Positions 39,239-49,045 of a stretch of 64,000 nucleotides of DNA are shown one piece after another. This DNA comes from Leifsonia xyli subsp. xyli str. CTCB07 (GTDB lineage: Bacteria; Actinomycetota; Actinomycetes; Actinomycetales; Microbacteriaceae). The position numbers and the translations under genes were made by a program. The DNA is taken from positions 1,364,001 through 1,428,000 of the forward strand of contig NC_006087.1 in the NCBI RefSeq assembly GCF_000007665.1. The letters are read 5' to 3'. The notes beneath the pieces are model-generated. The model worked only from the letters and a program-made list of their open reading frames with translations. It did no database searches and had not been told where the DNA came from. Every line of letters begins with the position of its first letter. The stretch's first letter is position 1.

Positions 39239-40144
39239 TCAGACGCGCAGGTAGCGCTTGATGGCGAAATTCGCGGAAGCGGCGGCCAGCGCCACTCCGA
39301 TGAGGACGATGAGCGGGACGACCGGCCAGGCCTGCGCCATCGAAACGAAGTTGATCGACGGGATCTGGGACTGCAGCGGTCCCCGCACGAAAACCTGCAC
39401 GATGAGGACCAGAACGCCGGCGGCCAGCAGCGCCCCGATGAGCGCCGCCGCGACACCCTCGATGATGAACGGCGTCTGGATGAAACGATTCGACGCGCCA
39501 ACGAGCCGCATGATCCCGATCTCCCGCCGACGCGAGAACGCGGACAGCCGGATCGTGGTCGCGATGAGCAGCACAGCAGCCACGAGCATGAGGGCGGCAA
39601 TCACCAGCGCTGTCGTGCTCGCCGCGCCCAGGATGTTGAAGATCTGGTCGAGGTAGCTGCGCTGGTCGACGACGCTCTGCACGCCCGCCGCCCCGGAGAG
39701 GGTCTCGGTGAGCACGTCCGACTGGTTCGGGTTCTTGAGGTTCACCCAGAACGTCTGCGGGATCATCTCCGGCGTGACGTAGTCGGCGATCTGGTTCCCC
39801 TTGAACTGCTCTTTGAACTGCTCGTAGCCCTGTCTCTGATCCTGGTAGTAGAACTTCTGGATGTACGGGGCGAGCTCCGGGGACTCCAGCTGCTTCTTGA
39901 CGGCGGCGATGGTCTGGTCTGTCGCCGCACCAGCCTGGCAGTTGTCCGTCCCCGTACACATGTAGACGGCGACCTGGGCGCGGTCGTACCAGTACGTCTT
40001 CATCTGGCCGATCTGCAGTTGCAGAAGCGCGCCGGTGCCGACGAAAGTCAGCGAGATGAAGGTGACCAGGATGACGGAGAACACCATGGAGAGATTCCGC
40101 CGGAGGCCATTGCCGACCTCCGACCAGATGAGCCCGAATCTCAT
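39239..40144 (-). CDS. ftsX: cell division protein FtsX
   Basis: 301 residues, four membrane segments: one at about 22-45, then three after an extracytoplasmic loop (about 46-170) that in actinobacteria contacts the peptidoglycan hydrolase RipC. Opens [36 protein letters not shown]; the C-terminal part contains [25 protein letters not shown], the MacB/FtsX-type permease motif. The ATG overlaps the ftsE stop, so both are translated together. Intact. Confidence 0.95.
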   Translation of the reverse strand: MRFGLIWSEVGNGLRRNLSMVFSVILVTFISLTFVGTGALLQLQIGQMKTYWYDRAQVAVYMCTGTDNCQAGAATDQTIAAVKKQLESPELAPYIQKFYYQDQRQGYEQFKEQFKGNQIADYVTPEMIPQTFWVNLKNPNQSDVLTETLSGAAGVQSVVDQRSYLDQIFNILGAASTTALVIAALMLVAAVLLIATTIRLSAFSRRREIGIMRLVGASNRFIQTPFIIEGVAAALIGALLAAGVLVLIVQVFVRGPLQSQIPSINFVSMAQAWPVVPLIVLIGVALAAASANFAIKRYLRV

Positions 40145-41202
40145 TTCGTGGGTCCCACCTTCTGCGCGCTGTCGCCGTCCGGATTCTCGCGCAGACCCCG
40201 GAGGTCGAGGTTGGCGGTGAAGTTGAGGTGCTCGGGCAGGTCCTCAGACGCTGCGGACGTCGGAGCCGTCGCGAGCGGGGCTGGTGGAGCCGGCTGACGT
40301 TCCCCGGCAGCAGCCCGCGGCGCGGCGAGCGGTGACGCTGGTGGCGCCGGCTGAGGTCTGGTCTGCGAAACGGTGACCGGCGCCTGCGGGTTCGAGAGCG
40401 GGGTGTGCGGCCGTGTCATCGGCGGGGACAGGGAGGGGACCGCAGCCGCCACCGGGGCATCCTGCTGGACCGCGTGCCGTCCGGGCGCCTCGTCCATCCG
40501 GGGCAGCGGGATGCTCGCGGTCACGCCGTAGCCGCCGTGACGCTCGTCGCGGACGATCTGACCGCCGACGAGCTCAATCACACGCCGCTTCATCTGGTCG
40601 ACGATGGCGGCCTCGTGGGTGGCCATCAGCACGGTCGTCCCGCCGGCGTTGATGCGTTCGAGAACGGCCATGATCCCGGCGCTGGTCGCCGGATCGAGAT
40701 TCCCCGTCGGCTCGTCCGCGAGGAGGATCTGCGGTTTGTTGACGACGGCCCGCGCGATCGCCACACGCTGCTGCTCGCCGCCGGAGAGCTCGTGCGGCAG
40801 ACGCTGGGCTTTGCTCTCAAGGCCCACCATCGTGAGCACGTCAGGCACCGCCTCCTGAATGAAGCCCCGGGATTTTCCGATCACCTGGAGTGTGAAGGCG
40901 ACGTTCTGGAAGACCGTCTTGTTCGGCAGCAGCCGGAAGTCCTGGAAGACCACGCCGATGTTGCGGCGGAAGTACGGCACCTTGTGCGAAGAGATCGCCC
41001 CGAGGTCCTGCCCCAGCACATGAATGCGGCCCTTGGTGGGGCGTTCCTCTTTGAGGATCAGGCGGAGGCAGCTCGACTTGCCCGACCCGGAGGCTCCGAC
41101 GAGGAAGACGAAATCGCCGCGCAACACCTCGAGAGTGATGCCACCCAGCGCCGGGCGCGAGGTGCCCGGATACTGCTTGGATAAGTGTTCGAAGCGGATC
41201 AT
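40141..41202 (-). CDS. ftsE: cell division ATP-binding protein FtsE with long C-terminal extension
   Basis: 353 residues. The ATPase (1-about 228) shows Walker [16 protein letters not shown]-loop [18 protein letters not shown], signature [14 protein letters not shown], Walker [14 protein letters not shown] and H-loop [11 protein letters not shown]. FtsE is normally about 225-230 residues; here about 120 extra residues rich in Pro, Ala, Ser and Gln follow, ending [18 protein letters not shown]. The extension is in frame up to the overlap with ftsX and may bind divisome partners. Intact. Confidence 0.93.
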   Translation of the reverse strand: MIRFEHLSKQYPGTSRPALGGITLEVLRGDFVFLVGASGSGKSSCLRLILKEERPTKGRIHVLGQDLGAISSHKVPYFRRNIGVVFQDFRLLPNKTVFQNVAFTLQVIGKSRGFIQEAVPDVLTMVGLESKAQRLPHELSGGEQQRVAIARAVVNKPQILLADEPTGNLDPATSAGIMAVLERINAGGTTVLMATHEAAIVDQMKRRVIELVGGQIVRDERHGGYGVTASIPLPRMDEAPGRHAVQQDAPVAAAVPSLSPPMTRPHTPLSNPQAPVTVSQTRPQPAPPASPLAAPRAAAGERQPAPPAPLATAPTSAASEDLPEHLNFTANLDLRGLRENPDGDSAQKVGPTK

Positions 41203-41293
41203 GACTTTTAGAGACTAGACATCCAGCGCCGAATCCAACAGTGCGACATGCCCACAGACCGGAAGCCTGACAGTGCGCTGCGCGCCAGCGTCG

Positions 41294-42412
41294 CTACCCC
41301 TGAGCCTCCGCTTTGCTCCCCGCGCGCCAGCGGATGCCCGCGGCTATGAAGCCGTCGAGGTCGCCGTCGAAAACGGTCGCCGGGTTGCCCGACTCATACC
41401 CGGTGCGGAGATCCTTGACCAGCTGCTGACCGTACAGAAAGTAGGAGCGCATCTGGTCGCCCCAGCTCGCGGTGATGTTCCCGGCGAGCTCTTTCTTCTT
41501 GGCCGCTTCCTCCTCCTTCTGAAGCAGGAGCAGACGGGTCTGGAGCACGCGCATCGCCGCGGCCCGGTTCTGGATCTGCGACTTCTCGTTCTGCATCGAC
41601 ACCACGATGCCGGTCGGGAGGTGGGTGAGGCGCACGGCCGAATCGGTCGTGTTGACCGATTGACCGCCCGGACCGGAAGACCGGAAGACATCAACACGGA
41701 TGTCGCCCTCGGGGACGTCCACCTGATTGGCCTCTTCCATCAGCGGGATGACCTCAACCGCCGCGAACGACGTCTGACGCTTGTCGGCCGACCCGAACGG
41801 GCTGATGCGAGCCAGGCGATGGGTGCCCGCTTCGACCGAGAGCGTGCCGAAAGCGTAGGGCATATCGACCTCGAAGGTCGCGGACTTGATGCCCGCGCCC
41901 TCCGCGTAAGACGTGTCCATGACCGTGACCGGGTACTTGTGCTGCTCGGCCCAGCGCAGGTACATCCGCAGCAGCATCTCGGCGAAATCGGTGGCGTCGT
42001 CGCCTCCGGCGCCAGAGCGGATGGTGACGATGGCGGCGCGCTCGTCATACTCGCCACTCAGCAGCGTCTGCACTTCGAGATCGCCGAGCGCCTTCTGCAG
42101 GGCTTCGAGTTCGGCGCGGGCCTCAGCGGCGGATTCCTCATCGTCGCCCTCGTTGGCAAGCTCGACGAGCACTTCCAGGTCGTCGAGGCGCTGCTGGATC
42201 GCCGTGATGCGGGCGAGCTCGGACTGGCGATGGCTGAGCGCGCTGGTGACCTTCTGCGCGTTCACGGGGTCGTCCCAGAGGTCCGGCGCTCCCGCCCGCT
42301 CACTGAGGTCGGCGATGGCAGCGCGGAGCTTGTCGACGTCCACAACAGCGGTGATGTCGGCGAGGGTGGAGCGCAGCTCGGCGATCTGCGCGGTGAGGTC
42401 GAGTTCAATCAT
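41294..42412 (-). CDS. prfB: peptide chain release factor 2
   Basis: 372 residues from the ATG at 42412 ([14 protein letters not shown]); a GTG at 42421 would add three. The codon-reading motif SPF is visible in [15 protein letters not shown] and the catalytic GGQ in [20 protein letters not shown]. No internal TGA frameshift site is present, as usual in actinobacteria. Recognises UAA and UGA. First gene of the minus-strand prfB-ftsEX-smpB-ssrA block. Intact. Confidence 0.95.
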   Translation of the reverse strand: MIELDLTAQIAELRSTLADITAVVDVDKLRAAIADLSERAGAPDLWDDPVNAQKVTSALSHRQSELARITAIQQRLDDLEVLVELANEGDDEESAAEARAELEALQKALGDLEVQTLLSGEYDERAAIVTIRSGAGGDDATDFAEMLLRMYLRWAEQHKYPVTVMDTSYAEGAGIKSATFEVDMPYAFGTLSVEAGTHRLARISPFGSADKRQTSFAAVEVIPLMEEANQVDVPEGDIRVDVFRSSGPGGQSVNTTDSAVRLTHLPTGIVVSMQNEKSQIQNRAAAMRVLQTRLLLLQKEEEAAKKKELAGNITASWGDQMRSYFLYGQQLVKDLRTGYESGNPATVFDGDLDGFIAAGIRWRAGSKAEAQG

Positions 42413-42515
42413 GGCGTACACAGCCTACCCGGGGGGCCGGAACCCGGTGGCGAACCCGGTCCGGGGCGGCCACGGGGTGGATGCACTAGTGTCGTAGCCG
42501 CGCCCAGCGCGCGCC

Positions 42516-42595
42516 GCGGGAGTGGTGAAACTGGCAGACACGCAGGATTTAGGTTCCTGTGCTTCGGCGTGAGGGTTCGAGTCCCTTCTCCCGCA
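42516..42595 (+). tRNA. tRNA-Leu (TAG anticodon)
   Basis: 80 nt. Acceptor GCGGGAG with CTCCCGC plus A; D arm TGGTGAAACTGGCAGACACG; anticodon stem CAGGA/TCCTG with loop TTTAGGT giving TAG; a short class II variable arm TGCTTCGGCGTGA; T arm GGGTTCGAGTCCC. No encoded CCA. Confidence 0.94.
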
Positions 42596-43015
42596 CGTAA
42601 CGATGGCTGTTGTCACCCGGGACCGAAGAAACAGCTCTCGGGTTACAACATCGCTTCCTGTACTCGGGGTGGTCTTCGCGTGTGCCCAGGCGACGGCTTC
42701 GTCTCGATGTACTGCCCAGAGACTGGTTGAGTCGGTGTGACGATTCGCTGTAGTCGTTGAGGGGTGGTGAAGACCTCGTGCGTTGGAGTGGAGCTGCTTA
42801 GGTTCGGTTCCGACGAGGAGGTCCTCTTTGGTGGGTTGAAACTGCCCCTGTCATTGAGCGGCAATCAGGCGGCATTGATTTGCTTCTGGCCGATCCGCAT
42901 CTCGACCGAATGGTCGATGTGCCCCATCGATCGCTTCACTACATTCGTCAGTGCGACGGCAGAACCACTGCCGCCGCGCCCTGGTCCTGAATCAGGAACT
43001 TTCATTAGGAGGATC
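42596..43015. other. intergenic region with no convincing gene
   Basis: 420 bases between tRNA-Leu and the secreted Ig-like gene, of lower GC than its surroundings. A 74-codon minus-strand frame at 42643-42864 is Thr/Pro/Gln-rich without recognisable motif. The last 60 bases form the leader of the next gene and carry its AGGAGG site. Confidence 0.4.
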
Positions 43016-43747
43016 ATGTCGAACACACGTCGCAGACTGCTGGCTAGCACACTCTTTCTCGCTCTCACCGGAGGCAGCCTCAGCTTGGCGTTGCCCGCTC
43101 AAGCCGCGTCATCGCCACAAGTAAAGACAGGCTCGGCGTCATCGGCCCAGGGCTCACAAGTGGCCTTCACCGTAACCAGCCCGACAAACGGCGCAACGAT
43201 CACCAGGCCTCAGCTCACGATCACCGGCACGGCGAAGCCGGGCACAGAAGTGGCGATCGGAAAGGGTTCGTCGCCATGGGCAGGAGGAATCTACTACGGG
43301 TCTGAAATCGCCGACGATCGCGGCAACTGGTCCTTGACAACCCCCGCGGAACTCCCGTTCACCACCGGCCAGCACCAGCTGTGGGCCCTGGGAATGACCT
43401 GGACCCCGAACGGACTGGACTCGATGACGGAACCAGTCACCTTCAGCGTGACGGTGCCAGACAAATCCAAGCCCCCGGTCGCGAAGCCGGGCCAGACCCT
43501 CGTCGTGACCAACCTGGTCGATGGCGCAACGGTCGTCGGACCGGAAATCACCATCAGCGGCACGGCTCGCCCCGGCTCCGTGGTGATCATCACCTTGAAG
43601 AACTCGCCGCAGATGTTCGGGGACGCGTGGGCGGATGCGCAGGGCAACTGGTCGGTGACCAATCCGATTGCCCTGGGGGCGCACGAACTGGTACTGAAGG
43701 GTCAGGGCGAGGAAACCTCGCTCAGCCTGACTGTCGTCTCAGAATAA
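43016..43747 (+). CDS. secreted protein with two Ig-like (adhesin-type) domains
   Basis: 243 residues from the ATG at 43016, directly after AGGAGGATC. A Sec signal peptide (RRRLLASTLFLALTGGSLSLALPAQA, cleavage near 32) is followed by two tandem related beta-sandwich repeats: VTSPTNGATITRPQLTITGTAKPG...DDRGNWSLT and VTNLVDGATVVGPEITISGTARPG...DAQGNWSVT. These match bacterial Ig-like repeats found in surface proteins. No LPXTG or other anchor, so probably released. Codon use is less GC-extreme, hinting at later acquisition. Could bind carbohydrate or serve as a scaffold. Confidence 0.8.
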   Translation: MSNTRRRLLASTLFLALTGGSLSLALPAQAASSPQVKTGSASSAQGSQVAFTVTSPTNGATITRPQLTITGTAKPGTEVAIGKGSSPWAGGIYYGSEIADDRGNWSLTTPAELPFTTGQHQLWALGMTWTPNGLDSMTEPVTFSVTVPDKSKPPVAKPGQTLVVTNLVDGATVVGPEITISGTARPGSVVIITLKNSPQMFGDAWADAQGNWSVTNPIALGAHELVLKGQGEETSLSLTVVSE

Positions 43748-43828
43748 GGACCGACGACCGGTAGGAGGGTCGCTCAGCGGGGCGATGTCACTCATGCTGT
43801 GCGACCCGCTTACCGTGACCGAGAAAAG

Positions 43829-44095
43829 ATGCCGACGAACATCCTCCTCGACAAGATACGCACCCGGCGCGGACTCAAGTGGGCAGTTCCCGCGATGCTC
43901 CTCGGCGGTATCCACATCTTCGCGGCAGCCATGTGTGCCACGCTCATCGAACACGGATGGAGCAAAGCGCTCTACTTGCTCTTCCTGCTGCTGATCTGGA
44001 ACGGACTGAAGTTCTTGATCATGGGACCCATCCGCACACATCGGGAAGCCCACTCCGTCGGCCCCTCGCCCGAAGCTCGACATCTTCACGCTTGA
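43829..44095 (+). CDS. small membrane protein, function unknown
   Basis: 88 residues from the ATG at 43829 (MPTNILLDKIRTRRGLKWAVPAML). Two hydrophobic stretches: LKWAVPAMLLGGIHIFAAAMCATLI and ALYLLFLLLIWNGLKFLIMGPI. Related small proteins are common in actinobacteria and are sometimes called sulfate-permease-like, without evidence. The tail after MGPI (RTHREAHSVGPSPEARHLHA) is unlike a membrane continuation and overlaps a probable recombinase remnant, so the 3' end may be altered by an insertion. Confidence 0.6.
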   Translation: MPTNILLDKIRTRRGLKWAVPAMLLGGIHIFAAAMCATLIEHGWSKALYLLFLLLIWNGLKFLIMGPIRTHREAHSVGPSPEARHLHA

Positions 44096-44170
44096 GCGCC
44101 CGCCACACGACCGAGTGGCCGAACCCAAGATCCGCAGCGATCTTACGCAAGCCCCTCCGGTTCGACAGGG
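44019..44170 (-). pseudogene. possible recombinase/transposase helix-turn-helix remnant
   Basis: On the minus strand a short frame reads NRRGLRKIAADLGFGHSVVWRALKRE, the look of a resolvase-type C-terminal helix-turn-helix, and stops at 44019-44021. No catalytic domain is attached. It overlaps the end of the small membrane gene and may mark a past insertion. Confidence 0.35.
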
Positions 44171-44450
44171 GTTGCAACCGTCGCAATCGGCGTCACCACG
44201 GGACCACGAACATCGGTTCGAGACACAACTCGACTAGATTCGACCACACCCTGATCGACCATACTTCCGCGAAAAATCATCGATTTCACAGCAACGACCG
44301 AGGATACAGTTTCCCCCGGTTGGGGCGCCCCCGGCCGGCCGCCGTCAGACTGCAGGACGATCTTTCCCCACGGGGCGGCATTCGCACGCTTCGCGCAGCT
44401 TCGGCCCACTAAACTCGGGCACAGCCACCCGAATCCCACCCTGGAGAGTT
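44096..44450. other. intergenic DNA upstream of dedA
   Basis: Apart from the helix-turn-helix remnant in its left part, I see no gene here. The base composition is lower in GC around 44200-44320. The promoter of the dedA gene presumably lies in the right part. Confidence 0.4.
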
Positions 44451-45164
44451 TTGATCCATCACGCTGATCTCATCCCCTGGCTCAAACCCGAGACGATCAT
44501 CTCCGCCGCGGGGCCGTGGGCTCTCCTGGTCGTCTGCGGGATCGTGTTCTCCGAGACCGGGCTCCTGATCGGCTTCCTGCTCCCGGGCGACACGCTGCTG
44601 GTGATCTCGGGGCTGCTCACCAACACCTCGCAGGTCTTCGGCGTCGATATCTGGTGGGTTTTCCTCTTCATCGCCATGTCGGCCTTCCTCGGCGGCGAGG
44701 TCGGCTATCTGATCGGCCACAAGGCTGGACCACGCGTGTTCGAGCGCAAGGAGAGCGGCCTGTTCAGCATGGAGAACGTGCGCCGCACGAACCTCTTCTT
44801 CGACCGCTTCGGCGCCCTGGCCATCATCGTCGCCCGGTTCGTCCCGATCGTGCGCACCTTCGCGCCGGTCGCCGCCGGCGTCGGCCACATGAGCTACAAG
44901 AAGTACTCGCTCTACAACGCGATCGGAGCGCTGATCTGGGGCGCGGGTCTCACACTGTTCGGGTACCTCATCGGATACATCCCGCCCGTCGCCACGTTCG
45001 TCTCGAAGTACATCGACATCATCCTGATCGGCGCGGTCGTCATCACGCTCATCCCCACGCTCTTCCACTACGTCCAGACGATACGCAAAGCCAAGAAGAA
45101 GCGCCTGGCCGAGGAGGAACAGGCCAAAACGGCGGCGTCCACACAGCCGACGCCGGACGCCTGA
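44451..45164 (+). CDS. DedA-family membrane protein
   Basis: 237 residues from a TTG at 44451 after CTGGAGAG. Conserved DedA features: VFSETGLLIGFLLPGDTLLVISGLL (about 28-52, E and FLPGD region), GYLIGHKAGPRVFERKE, FDRFGALAIIVARFVPIVRTFAPVAAGVGHMSY (about 116-148, the FxRxxPxxR..xxxG motif). C-terminal charged tail KAKKKRLAEEEQAKT. DedA proteins are implicated in undecaprenyl-phosphate or phospholipid flipping across the membrane. Convergent with rdgB. Intact. Confidence 0.88.
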   Translation: MIHHADLIPWLKPETIISAAGPWALLVVCGIVFSETGLLIGFLLPGDTLLVISGLLTNTSQVFGVDIWWVFLFIAMSAFLGGEVGYLIGHKAGPRVFERKESGLFSMENVRRTNLFFDRFGALAIIVARFVPIVRTFAPVAAGVGHMSYKKYSLYNAIGALIWGAGLTLFGYLIGYIPPVATFVSKYIDIILIGAVVITLIPTLFHYVQTIRKAKKKRLAEEEQAKTAASTQPTPDA

Positions 45165-45168
45165 ACGG

Positions 45169-45768
45169 TCAGTTCCCGGGCCGGCTCAGCGCTCGCAGCA
45201 CCGGCACGATCGCCGCGAACGCGCGGGCCCGATGGCTCTCCGCGTTCTTCGCCTCCGGCCCCAGCTCCGCCGCGGTCACGTCGTGGCCGTCGGGGAGGAA
45301 GATCGGGTCGTAGCCGTGACCGTGGCCACCGCGGGCCTCGCGGGCGATCCGGCCGGGCCAGACACCCTCCACGACGGTCGTTTCGCCCTCCGGTGTGACC
45401 AGTGCGAGCGTGGCGGTGAAGTGCGCGGCACGGGAGGAGTCCGGCAGATCGGCGAGCTGATCGAGGAGGAGCCGCAGATTGGCCTGTGCGTCACCGTGGC
45501 GCCCCGCCCAGCGCGCGGAGAAGATGCCCGGAGCGCCGCCCATCGCGTCGACGCAGATGCCGGAATCATCGGCGAGCGCGATCATCCCGGTGCGCTCGGC
45601 GGCGGCGCGCGCCTTGATGAGCGCGTTCTGCTCGAAGGTGATGCCGTCCTCGACCGGCTCGGGACCGTCATAGCCGACGATCTGGAGGCCGGGGACGGCA
45701 TCCCCCAAAATCTGCTGGAACTCGAGCGCCTTGTTCCGGTTGTGGGTGGCGAGGACGACGCGGACCAT
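45169..45768 (-). CDS. rdgB: XTP/dITP diphosphatase (RdgB/Ham1)
   Basis: 199 residues from the ATG at 45768, which overlaps the rph stop by ATGA. Motifs: VVLATHNRNKALEFQQIL (substrate-binding T-H/N-N-x-K), ALADDSGICVDAMGGAPGIFSARWAG (about 65-90) and GHGYDPIFLPDG. Hydrolyses non-canonical purine nucleoside triphosphates. The rph-rdgB pair is a common bacterial operon. Intact. Confidence 0.94.
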   Translation of the reverse strand: MVRVVLATHNRNKALEFQQILGDAVPGLQIVGYDGPEPVEDGITFEQNALIKARAAAERTGMIALADDSGICVDAMGGAPGIFSARWAGRHGDAQANLRLLLDQLADLPDSSRAAHFTATLALVTPEGETTVVEGVWPGRIAREARGGHGHGYDPIFLPDGHDVTAAELGPEAKNAESHRARAFAAIVPVLRALSRPGN

Positions 45769-46523
45769 CAGCCCTCGCACCCCGGCGCCGGGGCGGCGAG
45801 AGCGGCGGACTGGACAGCGACCAGCGCCGTCGTGCCGGCGAGCGCCAGATCGAGAAGGCCGTTCAGCTCGCTGCGGTCGAACGGTGCGCCCTCGGCGGTG
45901 CCCTGCACCTCCACGAACAGGCCACGGCCAGTGACGACGACATTCATGTCGGTCTCGGCGCGGACATCCTCGGTGTAGGCGAGGTCGAGCATCGGGGAGC
46001 CGTCGACGATGCCGACGGAGACCGCCGAGACCGAGTCGAGGAGAGGGGCTGCCTTCTGCCCGATGAAACGGTGCTCGCGGCCCCACTCGAGCGCGTCGGC
46101 GAGCGCGACATAAGCGCCGGTGATCGCGGCGGTGCGCGTGCCGCCGTCGGCCTGGAGGACATCGCAGTCGAGCACGATCGTGTTCTCGCCGAGCGCCTTC
46201 ATGTCCACCACCGCGCGGAGGCTGCGTCCGATCAGCCGGCTGATCTCGTGCGTGCGCCCACCGATGCGGCCCTTAACCGACTCCCGATCCATGCGATCGT
46301 TGGTCGAACGCGGGAGCATAGCGTACTCGGCAGTGACCCAACCGCGGCCTTTGCCCGACATCCAGCGCGGGACGCCGTTGGTGAACGAGGCCGTACACAG
46401 CACGCGCGTGCCACCGAAGGAGACGAGGGCGGAGCCCTCCGCCTTCCGATTCCAGGCGCGCTCGATGGTGACCGGTCGCAGCTGGTCGGCGGTGCGCCCG
46501 TCGGCGCGGATGGTGTCGGTCAC
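45768..46523 (-). CDS. rph: ribonuclease PH
   Basis: 251 residues. [24 protein letters not shown] at the N-terminus, then [56 protein letters not shown] (phosphate-binding RxxxR) and [23 protein letters not shown]. Phosphorolytic 3' trimming of tRNA and rRNA. The order murI-rph-rdgB is typical of actinobacteria. Intact. Confidence 0.95.
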   Translation of the reverse strand: MTDTIRADGRTADQLRPVTIERAWNRKAEGSALVSFGGTRVLCTASFTNGVPRWMSGKGRGWVTAEYAMLPRSTNDRMDRESVKGRIGGRTHEISRLIGRSLRAVVDMKALGENTIVLDCDVLQADGGTRTAAITGAYVALADALEWGREHRFIGQKAAPLLDSVSAVSVGIVDGSPMLDLAYTEDVRAETDMNVVVTGRGLFVEVQGTAEGAPFDRSELNGLLDLALAGTTALVAVQSAALAAPAPGCEG

Positions 46524-46565
46524 GGTGACTCTCCTTGGGTGTGGGCGGACGGCGCGGAAGCGCGC

Positions 46566-47384
46566 TCAGAGCGACAGGTCGATCACGCCCGTCTGCACCA
46601 GGTCGACCTGGGAGACCTCCGGGCCGATGAACCGGTGAGCGAGGCGCAGGAAGTGTTCGGCATCGAGGCCGGTCGCCTCATAGCGGACCGTGGGCGGCGC
46701 GGAATCGTGACGCTCGAACCCCCCGCTGACGAGGATGCGGTACACATCCTTCGCGGTCTCGATGTCGCTGGAGACGAGCGAGACGCCCTCCCCCATAACG
46801 TAGGAGATGGCGCCTTCGAGGAACGGATAGTGAGTGCAGCCGAGGACGAGGGTGTCCACATCGGCGTCTCGGAGCGGCTGAAGGTACTCGGCGGCGACGC
46901 GCAGGACCTCATCGCCGCTCGTGACGCCGGTCTCCACGAACTCCACGAACCGCGGGCACGCCCGCGGGAAGAGACGCAGGTCGGGCGCGGCTGCGAAGGC
47001 ATCCTCGTAGGCACGGGAAGCAATGGTTCCCACGGTCCCGATCACGCCGACACGTCCGGTGCGGGTCGCAGCCACAGCGCGCCGCACGGCCGGCTGGATG
47101 ACCTCCACCACCGGGACCGCGTAGCGCTCGCGTGCGTCCCTCAGCACGGCGGAGGAGGCAGTGTTGCAGGCGATGACGAGCAGCTTGACGCCCTGCTCTA
47201 CGAGGAGGTCGAGCACCTCAAGCGAATATCGGCGCACATCGGCGATCGGCTTGGGCCCATAGGGCGAGTGAGTGGTGTCGCCCACATAGAGGATCGACTC
47301 ATTCGGCAGCTGGTCGCGGATCGCCCGGGCGACGGTCAGGCCGCCGACACCCGAGTCGAAGATCCCAATCGGCGCATCCGTCAC
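46566..47384 (-). CDS. murI: glutamate racemase
   Basis: 272 residues; supplies D-glutamate for peptidoglycan. Opens [19 protein letters not shown]; first catalytic cysteine in [14 protein letters not shown] (about 74), second in [15 protein letters not shown] (about 186). Other conserved blocks: [15 protein letters not shown]. Upstream of rph on the same strand with a 42-bp gap. Intact. Confidence 0.95.
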   Translation of the reverse strand: MTDAPIGIFDSGVGGLTVARAIRDQLPNESILYVGDTTHSPYGPKPIADVRRYSLEVLDLLVEQGVKLLVIACNTASSAVLRDARERYAVPVVEVIQPAVRRAVAATRTGRVGVIGTVGTIASRAYEDAFAAAPDLRLFPRACPRFVEFVETGVTSGDEVLRVAAEYLQPLRDADVDTLVLGCTHYPFLEGAISYVMGEGVSLVSSDIETAKDVYRILVSGGFERHDSAPPTVRYEATGLDAEHFLRLAHRFIGPEVSQVDLVQTGVIDLSL

Positions 47385-47418
47385 AGCAGTCCAGCCTACC
47401 CGTCGCTAGGGTTGAGCA

Positions 47419-48729
47419 GTGACCGAGTCCTCCGCGCTCCTGACCGACCGCTACGAACTCACCATGGTGGATGCCGCGCTGCTGGCGGGCACCCACGACC
47501 GCGAGTGCGTCTTCGAGGCGTTCACACGGCGTCTGCCGCCGGGACGGCGCTATGGCGTCCTCGCCGGGACGGGACGCCTCCTTGGACTGCTGCGGGAGTT
47601 CCGCTTCCACGACGAGGAGCTCGACTATCTGCGCGAGAACGCGATCGTGCGCCCGGAGACGGTCGATTGGCTCGCCGGGTACCGCTTCTCTGGCACAATC
47701 CGGGGATACCGCGAGGGCGAGGTGTTCTTTCCCGGGTCACCGTTCCTGATCGTAGAGGCGCCGTTCGCCGAAGGGGTCATCCTCGAAACCCTGATCCTCA
47801 GCATCGTCAACTACGACTCGGCTGTGGCTTCCGCGGCCTCTCGCATGGTCACGGCGGCCGGTGGCCGCCCGGTCGCCGAGATGGGATCGCGCCGCACCGG
47901 CGAGCGCAGCGCCGTCGCCGCCGCCCGGGCCGCCTACATCGCCGGTTTCGGAGCGACCTCGAACCTGGAGGCCGGCCGATCGTGGGGCGTGCCGACGATG
48001 GGGACGGCCGCACACGCCTTCACCCTCCTGCACGACAGCGAAGAGGACGCTTTCCGCGCCCAGATCGCCGCGCTCGGCTCCGGGACGACACTGCTGGTCG
48101 ACACCTTCGACGTCGAGCGGGGGATCGAAACGGCCGTGCGCGTGGCGGGCACCCGGCTCGGGGCCGTGCGGCTCGACTCGGGCGATCTGCCGGCCCTCGT
48201 CCGCCAGGTGCGGGAACAGCTGGATTCGCTCGGTGCGACGAGCACACGCATCACGGTCACCAACGACCTCGACGAGTTCACGATCGCGGCGCTCTCAGCG
48301 TCCCCGGTCGACTCGTACGGTGTCGGGACCTCGGTCGTCACCGGCTCCGGCTCCCCCGCGTCCGGGATGGTCTACAAGCTCGTCGCCCACCGCAGCCAGA
48401 ACGGCGACGGCGAGTGGACCCCGGTGGCCAAGAAGTCGGACAGCAAGGCGAGCGTCGGCGGGAGGAAGCACCCGGTGCGGCGGGTGGACGCGTCCGGGCG
48501 GGCCCTCGCCGAGGCGATCCACCTCGTGAAGGAGGGGGACGTCCCGGACGGCAGCGGGCGGGCTCTACTGGTGCCGCTGGTCACCAACGGGGAGGTGCAT
48601 CGCGAGCATCTGGGCGCAGAGGGTGTGCGCCGCGCCCGGAGCCACCGGGCGATGGCAGTGCGGGAACTTCCGGATCACGCTTTCCGCCTGAGCCGTGGCG
48701 ACCCGGCGCTGCCGACGATCTTCGAGTGA
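47419..48729 (+). CDS. pncB: nicotinate phosphoribosyltransferase
   Basis: 436 residues from a GTG at 47419. TDRYELTMVDAALLAGTHDRECVFEAFTRRLPPGRRYGVLAG at the N-terminus, EMGSRRTGERSAVAAARAAYIAGF and GTAAHAFTLLHDSEEDAF in the middle, and VRLDSGDLPALVRQVR near the phosphate site identify the NAPRTase family. Salvages nicotinate into NAD. Divergent from murI across 34 bp. Intact. Confidence 0.94.
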   Translation: MTESSALLTDRYELTMVDAALLAGTHDRECVFEAFTRRLPPGRRYGVLAGTGRLLGLLREFRFHDEELDYLRENAIVRPETVDWLAGYRFSGTIRGYREGEVFFPGSPFLIVEAPFAEGVILETLILSIVNYDSAVASAASRMVTAAGGRPVAEMGSRRTGERSAVAAARAAYIAGFGATSNLEAGRSWGVPTMGTAAHAFTLLHDSEEDAFRAQIAALGSGTTLLVDTFDVERGIETAVRVAGTRLGAVRLDSGDLPALVRQVREQLDSLGATSTRITVTNDLDEFTIAALSASPVDSYGVGTSVVTGSGSPASGMVYKLVAHRSQNGDGEWTPVAKKSDSKASVGGRKHPVRRVDASGRALAEAIHLVKEGDVPDGSGRALLVPLVTNGEVHREHLGAEGVRRARSHRAMAVRELPDHAFRLSRGDPALPTIFE

Positions 48730-48736
48730 GAGCCCG

Positions 48737-49015
48737 TCACTCGTCTCGCAGCTTCTCGTAGATCTCCCTGCAGGACGGGCAGACCGGGAATTTCTCTGGG
48801 TCGCGGCCCGGTGTCCACATTTTGCCGCACAGCGCTTTGACCGGCTTCCCGGTCATCGCCGACTCGAGGATCTGCTCTTTCTTCACGTAGTGCGAGAAGC
48901 GCTCATGGTCGCCGGGCTCGATGCTCTGGGTGAGTTCCTCCAGCTCGCGATCGAGGGTCGTGGCGCCGCCGCCAGACGGCATGCCGCCGGGTTCGGAGAT
49001 GCTGGCGTGGTCCAT
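48737..49015 (-). CDS. DUF3039 protein
   Basis: 92 residues. Contains VKKEQILESAMTGKPVKALCGKMWTPGRDPEKFPVCPSCREIYEKL, with a CxxxxxP..P.CPxC-type arrangement of three cysteines (about 64, 79, 82) that could bind zinc. The family is widespread in actinobacteria without known function. Convergent with pncB. Intact. Confidence 0.85.
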   Translation of the reverse strand: MDHASISEPGGMPSGGGATTLDRELEELTQSIEPGDHERFSHYVKKEQILESAMTGKPVKALCGKMWTPGRDPEKFPVCPSCREIYEKLRDE

Positions 49016-49045
49016 CCCCCCAGTGTAGGCCGGTCGCGAGCGGGC

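Noticed and set aside
42643..42864. 73-residue minus-strand frame after tRNA-Leu
   Set aside because: Thr/Pro/Gln-rich with no ribosome site or motif; not supportable as a gene.
46071..48761. An 896-codon open frame on the plus strand
   Set aside because: It runs antisense to rph and murI and out of frame across pncB. Its composition is the Arg/Gly/Pro mix of GC-rich shadow frames and it shows no family motif.
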